Below, in pieces: positions 32,329 to 37,374 of a stretch of DNA of 37,374 bases. Below the pieces are notes generated by a model. That model did not search any database, had not been told where the DNA came from, and was given only the letters and a program-made list of their open reading frames with translations. Source of the DNA: CAYMEK01 sp964389305 (lineage in GTDB: Bacteria; Spirochaetota; Spirochaetia; SZUA-6; DRHE01); the NCBI GenBank assembly GCA_964389305.1, contig CAYMEK010000044.1, forward strand, positions 1 to 37,374, written 5' to 3'. A program made the translations under genes and the position numbers. Each line of letters opens with the position of its first letter. The stretch's first letter is position 1.

Positions 32329-32462
32329 GGACCGGCGAGATCTATCCCCCATTTCTCGCGAACCGTCAATTCTGCACCTCTTCCATGGGCGGGAAACAGT
32401 CGGGGCGCCGAGGTAGAGGCGTCGAGGTTTACCGATCCGGCCCGCAAATTTGAAATGAAAAG

Positions 32463-32973
32463 CTAAACCGATCTGATTTCCTGCCGCATGAATACGAGGT
32501 AGGAAATGGCAAAACAAATCACAGTGATCGCGACGAGGAAAATGATATAAGGCACAACGATCAGCAAGCTCTGCAGCAGCGGCAGAGGCCCCGAGAAGCG
32601 CGAGAGGGAATACTGTTTTGGGTTTGGCCTCGAAGGTCAGGCTCTTGTCTTCTCCTGCCGGGACACTGATGCCTGTCACTTCGTATTTAAAAGTCTTTAT
32701 GTGAGCTTCCCATCCTTTCGGCACATTTACTAGTCGCACATTGAGACTCTCATCCTCTTTACCCCTGTTGTGAAAGTCGAGATTCATGGTGACATCCTCG
32801 CCGGAAGCTACTTCTACTCCGGGATATTCTGCTGACATGCTTATCGACCGTTCCGGCCCATTCTCGTTCCCGGCTTTGCCATCATCGGCGAAGGATGAAA
32901 CCGGATAGATAATCAGTACAGCAGATACGGCCAGACCCACTCCGAGTATCCGCAGATATCTATTGATGTTCAT
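32463..32973 (-). pseudogene. Deletion chimera: NEW3-domain secreted protein 5' part joined to ABC-2 permease 3' end
   Basis: From the ATG at 32973 a signal peptide (LRILGVGLAVSAVLIIYPVS) and a NEW3-like beta-sandwich domain (PGVEVASGEDVTMNLDFHNR, NVPKGWEAHIKTFKYEV, SVPAGEDKSLTFEAKPK) are intact. Just after this the reading frame that makes sense is shifted by one base at an A4 run (about 32625). It continues as SLLIVVPYIIFLVAITVICF followed by AISYLVFMRQEIRSV and a stop at 32463-32465. That end is a transmembrane helix plus tail typical of ABC-2 permeases. NEW3 proteins and ABC-2 transporters are often operon neighbours, so an internal deletion probably fused the ends of two genes. Confidence 0.6.
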
Positions 32974-33289
32974 GTTCGCCCCCGTGACTCTCCTGTAAAA
33001 CATACTCTGAGTTCCACCCTCTTTGTTCTGCAATGCTTTCGCTTCGAAGGAGCTCGAGAAACACGGGCCCATCCTACCAGGCAAAGCTTTCCCCCAAATG
33101 ACTGGAAAATTACAATTTTGCAAGGTCGGCTCCCGATTTCGATCACATCACCTGGCAAAGGCAGGATGCTCCTTTGCCCTATCATTTTTCAAACTTGATG
33201 GGCAGGAACGGTACAGTTCCGCAGCATCGGGTCTGTTGCGCGACCACTTCCCCCCATATATACTTCCCACGCAAGACGGGAGGACGGCT
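32974..33289. other. Divergent intergenic region
   Basis: This 316-base region lies between the minus-strand NEW3 chimera and the plus-strand glycosidase/deacetylase-like gene. It holds a plus-strand promoter candidate at 33236-33264. I see no gene in the rest. Confidence 0.5.
33236..33264 (+). promoter_or_regulatory. Putative promoter of the frameshifted hydrolase-like gene
   Basis: TTGCGC (33236-33241), 17 bases, then TATACT (33259-33264). A GGGAGGA ribosome binding site and the GTG start at 33290 follow. The -10 is good and the -35 weak. Confidence 0.4.
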
Positions 33290-35073
33290 GTGGGTAAGCT
33301 TATTCTGACGGTGATACACAGACCCGAGATGGTTCCCGAGTATCTCGAAAAAGAAGCGGCCCAGGGGAAAAAAGAGGATATCGGCCGGCAGAGCGTTGTT
33401 TCGGCATCACTGGACATCTTCAAGACCCAGCAGCGCATCGCGCACGAAAACGGTTTGAAGACGACAATCCAGATGACCTATGGGAGCCTTTTCAACGAGG
33501 AGGTGGTGGCTCTGGCCAGGGCGGATCACGAAAGATACGGCGACGAGATCGGCACCACGCTTCTGGGCCTGCCATGCAAGGAGTTTCGGGAAAAATACAA
33601 GACCAAACGGACGTTTTCGAGAAGTTTCACACCGTATTTGGCTTCTATCCCGCGTCCACCGGCTCTTACTACATGGACGCCGAGCTTATCAACTTCATCA
33701 AGGAAAAGTATCCGTCGGTCACGTGCGCCGTTGCCACCTGTTGGGAGGAGGGCCCCAAGGCATACCACAATGCCAACAATTCCTGGTATACCCTGAACGA
33801 CGGGGGGCCCTGGAACCCCTGGATCCCCTCCCGTTTCAACAGCCACTGCCCCGCTTCATCGGAGGCGGACGACGCCGGCATCGTGGCCATCCCCCACCTC
33901 TCCCGCGACCTCCTGGCCGTTTTCGACGGACCCGGCTCCTTCTATGGAACGCATCCGCAGAACGTGCTACGCGGGATGGTGTACAAGGACGGTCGCTACC
34001 CCTACCTCTTCAACCTTATCGATCAGTATCGCGCGTTGGACAGGTACAACAACGGTTTTGCCTATAACATGGTCTTCGTCGGACCGGGATGGATGAGCAA
34101 GCAGGGACGATGGGAGGCGCCTTACTCCCTCCTTGAAAGAAGCTACAGCGACTGCATGGCCTACTACGGGGAGCTGAAACGCGCGGGAAACGCAGAAGAC
34201 ATGACGATGAGGGAGTTCGCGGACTGGTTTCGCCGGAACAAGAGCTACACGGAGCCCACATGCGCGCTGTGGAAGGACATCCTCTACGGCTCCCAAAAGC
34301 AGATATTCTGGTACCTCGACCCGCATATGAGGACCTGCGTCGACATGAACCAGGGAGGCGCCCTGATCGACCTGCGGCCTTACGCGGCCAAGCTGGTACG
34401 TCCGGTTGGAATCGGTACGCGGCACATCTGGGACTGCTCGTACCCCTTCCTGATCCAGGTCTTCTATCGGGCGGGGTATTTCACCCACTATGCCGGCGAA
34501 GGCTCCATCAAGAGCTGCAAGGTAAGCTATCAGGGAGAAGAGGTGGACCTGTGCCTCTGCCGGACAAAGGCGCGCTACTCGCAGGCCAGGAAAGACAGGA
34601 TACTGGTCCTCGACCCGGTCGAGATCCAGTTCAGAGAGCTGACCGTCACCCTGGCTTCCACAATTACATTCAGCGAAGACTCGGGCGAGATTCGATTTGC
34701 TCGCAAGATTACCTCGACGAGCCAACCCGGCGCCGCAGTTCACCTCGACGAGTACATCACGGCCTGCTATGGAACCACCGAGTATCCAGAAGATCTAAGC
34801 GGCATCACCTTGAAGTGCGAGGGGAAGGAAGGCGTACGAGAGATCTCGTACGCGTATAAATACCGTGAACAGACCGTGAAAGAGGCACGGAGGGTCGAGG
34901 CGATCGTCCCCCAGGTGGACACGCGGGTCTCCGTCGTTCCCGTGAGCGAACGTCTCGGAGGATATTTCAGAGAAGGGTACGCCTTCTCACCCATGTACAC
35001 CCTCGGCCTGACCGGGGAGCTTCGCGCCGATGAGGAGATGATCACATGTCTCAGGGTAGAAAAGGCAAGCTGA
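33290..35073 (+). pseudogene. Glycoside hydrolase/deacetylase-like protein, frameshifted (possibly DUF3863/3864-related)
   Basis: From GTG 33290 (GGGAGGA upstream) the protein begins MGKLILTVIHRPEMVPEYLE and continues to EFREKYKTK near 33600. It then makes sense only in another frame (DVFEKFHTVFGFYPASTGSY onward) to the TGA before 35074. A small deletion near 33600-33612, possibly of more than one base, explains the break. The N-terminal half (GLKTTIQMTYGSLFNEEVVA, then YGDEIGTTLLGLP) resembles NodB/GH57-like barrels acting on carbohydrates. The C-terminal half (KQIFWYLDPHMRTCVDMNQG, YREQTVKEARRVEAI) looks like a beta-rich accessory domain. No signal peptide is seen. Programmed shifting is unlikely, since no in-frame slippery heptamer is present. 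A sequencing error is possible. Confidence 0.6.
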
Positions 35074-35258
35074 ACTTCCGCTGCCCCGCCTGCTTCGTAC
35101 GGGAGATCGACGTAGACATGTTCTACGACGTGGAGAAGAAAGAGTACTACTGCCTGCGCTGCCCCTTCACGGGCACGGAGGAGGAAGTGCTCAAGCTGAA
35201 CGAGATGGCCAAGTTCAGGTACAAGAATCTGCTCGACAGAATTACGGACTTCGATTGA
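35046..35258 (+). CDS. Small zinc-ribbon protein
   Basis: 70 residues with GAGGAG eight bases before the ATG. The two pairs CPAC (residues 13-16) and CLRC (36-39) form a likely zinc ribbon, followed by a helical tail (EVLKLNEMAKFRYKNLLDRI). It overlaps the end of the hydrolase-like gene by 28 bases, so it is coupled to it. The function is unknown; a nucleic-acid or protein contact role would be a guess. Confidence 0.75.
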   Translation: MSQGRKGKLNFRCPACFVREIDVDMFYDVEKKEYYCLRCPFTGTEEEVLKLNEMAKFRYKNLLDRITDFD

Positions 35259-35301
35259 GATTCGGGCGTGCCTCGTCCCAACGGTAAAGAACGTTCTACA
35301 T

Positions 35302-36876
35302 TTAGTCGAGACCGAGCTCTTGCAGGGCATCCAGGGTTTCTGGATATTCGAACGCAGCAGCTTTTCGCAAATCTGAAATACCTGTCTCCCGCTCTCCATT
35401 CAGGATCCGCGCAATTCCACGGTTGTTGATGACTATAGCTTTCATATGGGGATCGTCGGGTTCAGGTATACCTTTCAGAATCCTGACAGCCTGGGTGTAT
35501 TCGCCCATCACGATGTGGTAGCTTGCCAGGATTACGAGGCCCTCTACGAATTGCGCATCGATTTCAAGCGCCTTCTCTAGGTAGATTTTCGCCTTCTTCA
35601 ATGCTGATCCTTCGGATGGTGTTTGAATGTAATTTGAAAAGTACAATCTGGCGATGTCGACGCAATCCGAGGCGTTCTCCCCAACGTTTTTCATTTTCGC
35701 TTTGTAGAGTTTGATCGCTCGTTCGCTCGTTTGAGGGTCAGGATCGCTGTCAGTTTCAAGATAAGGCACTAGAGTACTCAGGATCAGAGCGTCATAGCCA
35801 CCCGGAAGATCGGGGCGGAGTCCGATGGCGATCAAGGCATAGGGTTCGATCTGGTCGAACAGCCCCAACGCCATACTGACCATGGCATAGCACAGGTAGA
35901 CCTGGATATCCCGTTTGGGTCGGTTCTCTTCTGCCCGTTTGAGGATGCTGCGGAGGTCCTCCAGCAATCCGGGATCGGCCTGTTTAAGGATCTTCTCGAT
36001 GCCCTCCTCCTCGACATCCTCTAATAAAGACTGTATGAAGACCTTCGAAAAAAAATGGGTCATGACCTTGAAAACAGCCGCGTACAGATTGTACTCGTAG
36101 TTCGATGGTTCCAGCTCGATGGCCTTCGTCAGAGAAGCGCTGTCAATTTTCGATCCAAGATTTCCGAAATAATGATCAACAAATGCTTGCACGTTGCTCG
36201 TGTCGATGTACAGTTTGTTCTGCCCGTCGAGAAAACTCTCTACGCTATCTCGGGCGATCTCAATTAAAGTGCTTTGCGGATTATCGCAGATGGATAGATC
36301 AAACAGCTGGTAATGCAGCTCCGCACAGTTAGGGTAGATCTTCAGGTAATGCTCGGCAATCCGTTTTGCAAGTCCATAGTCGTCTCGTCCCTTGCGATTC
36401 TCGATAGCAGTGAAGCAGGTTTCCTGTTTCGCCCGGCCGCTCTCGAGATAGGGTTGCAGGGCTCGGTAGGCGGTGTCGTACCGGTCCTTAGCCCGAGCAG
36501 CGAGCGCGACTTTGGCAAAACGTACAGCATTGGCCTCCTCCGGCTCCCGATTGAAGCTCTCCTCGAAGGCGGAGAGGGTACGGTTCGCCAGCGCCTCGGC
36601 TTCTGAATCTTTATTGTGTCTGTCGTAGAGATCAATTAACTCAAAGGCTGCCTGCAGATCCCCGGCGTTGGTCTCGAGCGCCGTTTTGAGCCGATCGATC
36701 TGTGCGGCAGCTGCTCTCTCGTCCTCGATCCAGTCGATATCGCCAATGGTCACATGGACGCCGACATGTAAGTTATCGGACATGAGAAAATCGAGGGCGT
36801 TATCGGCTGTGATTTCGGCCTGTAGAGGAGAGAGCAGGATTAGGGTAAAAAAAGCCCTTAGAAAAACGTGGCGCAT
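35302..36876 (-). CDS. Secreted TPR-repeat protein
   Basis: 524 residues with a signal peptide (MRHVFLRAFFTLILLSPLQA). Repeated helix pairs of TPR type occur throughout: LETNAGDLQAAFELIDLYDR, DSEAEALANRTLSAFEESFN, LEKALEIDAQFVEGLVILAS and YTQAVRILKGIPEPDDPHMK. It has no catalytic motif. It is probably a periplasmic scaffold or envelope protein. It converges with the zinc-ribbon gene, 43 bases between them. I recognise no named family. Confidence 0.75.
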   Translation of the reverse strand: MRHVFLRAFFTLILLSPLQAEITADNALDFLMSDNLHVGVHVTIGDIDWIEDERAAAAQIDRLKTALETNAGDLQAAFELIDLYDRHNKDSEAEALANRTLSAFEESFNREPEEANAVRFAKVALAARAKDRYDTAYRALQPYLESGRAKQETCFTAIENRKGRDDYGLAKRIAEHYLKIYPNCAELHYQLFDLSICDNPQSTLIEIARDSVESFLDGQNKLYIDTSNVQAFVDHYFGNLGSKIDSASLTKAIELEPSNYEYNLYAAVFKVMTHFFSKVFIQSLLEDVEEEGIEKILKQADPGLLEDLRSILKRAEENRPKRDIQVYLCYAMVSMALGLFDQIEPYALIAIGLRPDLPGGYDALILSTLVPYLETDSDPDPQTSERAIKLYKAKMKNVGENASDCVDIARLYFSNYIQTPSEGSALKKAKIYLEKALEIDAQFVEGLVILASYHIVMGEYTQAVRILKGIPEPDDPHMKAIVINNRGIARILNGERETGISDLRKAAAFEYPETLDALQELGLD

Positions 36877-36991
36877 TTCTTCGTCTTTAATGACTCCGAA
36901 AACGTTCCAAACAAGCTCACTTTTAATTATAGTCTAACATGCCGTTTCAAGACATAGACCAGACAAAATTTTTATGGTGGTGGTGAAACAC

Positions 36992-37025
36992 AAAGAGGTG
37001 GCCGTCATCTTGAGGCCACCTCTTT
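36992..37025 (+). terminator. Rho-independent terminator-like hairpin
   Basis: The perfect 12-base arms AAAGAGGTGGCC and GGCCACCTCTTT have a 10-base loop. They are followed on the plus strand by the T-rich CTGGTTTTGGTTTTT. No plus-strand gene precedes it within 1.7 kb, so it may be a relic, or it may shield the TPR gene region. Confidence 0.75.
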
Positions 37026-37086
37026 CTGGTTTTGGTTTTTATCTGCCGAATTAGCCCCTAGGGGAGAAAAACCCAAAGTCCCCGAA

Positions 37087-37230
37087 ATGAGAATCTACGT
37101 TGCCTACGATCTGGCCGCGTACTACGGGGTTGATTCACATGGTGAATCGGTAGCCTACTCAAGGTTCGCCAAGCACCGGTATCATCTGGCCGAGGGCGCT
37201 ATTTGCCCGACCGTTGTAGGTATGGCATAA
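37087..37230 (+). CDS. Weak small open frame
   Basis: A 47-codon frame, MRIYVAYDLAAYYGVDSHGE through CPTVVGMA. It has no strong ribosome binding site and no known family. It may be chance or a fragment of the locus into which the intron inserted. Confidence 0.15.
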   Translation: MRIYVAYDLAAYYGVDSHGESVAYSRFAKHRYHLAEGAICPTVVGMA

Positions 37231-37323
37231 TGGTCGTGAGGGCGGGTTTTCGCAAAGGCGCGGACCATTCGACGACATCGCCTCCAGCGGGGTAGTGCTT
37301 TTTCGCCAAGGCACCCCGGCCTT

Positions 37324-37374
37324 GTGCGCCAAGAGTAAGCTTGGCGCTTCTTGTCGGGTGAAAGTCCCGACTGG
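37324..37374 (+). mobile_element. 5' end of a group II intron (truncated by window edge)
   Basis: GTGCGCC is the conserved start of bacterial group II introns. It is followed by a perfect 8-base stem (GCGCCAAG 37326-37333 with CTTGGCGC 37340-37347). A second stem GTCGGG/CCCGAC (37353-37358 with 37366-37371) encloses the hallmark loop TGAAAGT. This is the domain I start of a retroelement that normally encodes a reverse transcriptase/maturase about 0.6 kb downstream, beyond the window. The subclass cannot be decided from 51 bases. Confidence 0.8.

Larger units (their letters stand above)
36877..37323. other. Intergenic region upstream of the group II intron
   Basis: This stretch holds the upstream region of the TPR gene, a strong terminator hairpin at 36992-37025, a perfect 7-3-7 inverted repeat GATTCAC-ATG-GTGAATC at 37132-37148, and a weak 47-codon frame at 37087-37230. 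A hairpin CGGGGT/ACCCCG (37288-37293 with 37313-37318) ends five bases before the intron. No confident gene is present. Confidence 0.5.

Noticed and set aside
30418..32466. Very long plus-strand open frame opposite hyuA2 (also 9935-11437 and 18125-19519)
   Set aside because: These are antisense shadows of GC-rich genes; their translations are Gly/Arg/Asp/His-rich with no family features, while the opposite strand encodes textbook proteins.
33580..33615. Programmed -1 frameshift in the hydrolase-like gene
   Set aside because: No in-frame slippery heptamer or obvious downstream pseudoknot was seen, and residues appear to be missing, so a deletion is simpler.
37132..37148. Inverted repeat GATTCAC-ATG-GTGAATC as an operator
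   Set aside because: No gene or promoter could be placed beside it; recorded only as part of the intergenic description.
1..37374. CRISPR array, tRNA, rRNA or riboswitch
   Set aside because: No regularly spaced repeats, cloverleaf or conserved rRNA/riboswitch core was recognised by eye on either strand.

Overview
The window looks like a scaffold from a metagenome-assembled or draft bacterial genome, probably a spirochaete. Two secreted solute-binding proteins have the Gly-Gly plus acidic start to the mature protein (AGGAKEAEP, FGGGQAEPG) that I associate with Spirochaetales. Most genes are GC-rich with strong AAGGAGG ribosome binding sites. TGA, TAA and TAG all act as stops. A run of exactly 100 N at 3834-3933, flanked by two identical 55-base copies, marks a scaffolding join.

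Layout. 1-740: 5' part of a sugar-type solute-binding protein (minus), then a gene-poor stretch holding a xanthine dehydrogenase-like C-terminal remnant. 1375-3810: a HAD-IG 5'-nucleotidase and a divergent sugar isomerase/epimerase. 3779-3988: the join. About 4000-6350: an AT-richer patch with a papain-like peptidase broken by an in-frame TGA and two envelope or secreted hypotheticals. 6620-7090: methylglyoxal synthase. 7262-8367: a carboxymuconolactone decarboxylase-like protein and an iron-sulfur protein. 32289 down to 8445 (minus): one long catabolic cluster of 16 genes. 32463-35258: a deletion chimera, a frameshifted glycosidase/deacetylase-like gene and a small zinc-ribbon protein. 35302-36876: a secreted TPR protein. 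36877-37374: a terminator, intergenic DNA and the first 51 bases of a group II intron cut by the window edge.

The catabolic cluster is the main interest. In transcription order it reads hyuA2, Asp/Glu/hydantoin-type racemase, hyuB2, EthD-like protein, peptide-type ABC transporter (binding protein, two permeases, two ATPases), hyuA1, hyuB1, FadR-type regulator, glutamate-semialdehyde dehydrogenase (pruA), GltD/HdrA-like flavoprotein fused to MvhD, HdrB-like CCG protein, opine/proline/sarcosine-oxidase-type alpha subunit, and its FAD amine-oxidising partner. The inferred flow is: import of a cyclic amide or imide (hydantoin, N-methylhydantoin, 5-oxoproline or similar), racemisation, ATP-dependent ring opening, then oxidation of the resulting amino or imino acid. 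Electrons would pass into a soluble heterodisulfide-reductase-like relay, and PruA would finish a semialdehyde. Linking an amine dehydrogenase to an Hdr/MvhD-type relay in one tight operon is the candidate new system.

Regulation is readable in places. The fadR-pruA-hdr operon has a perfect TTGACA-17-TATAAT promoter whose -10 is overlapped by a perfect FadR-class operator (TGGT-ttg-ACCA), 1 base from the start codon, so the mRNA should be nearly leaderless. hyuA2 also has TATAAT only 8 bases before its ATG. The binding-protein gene has its own promoter, an inverted repeat in its leader and a strong hairpin after its stop.
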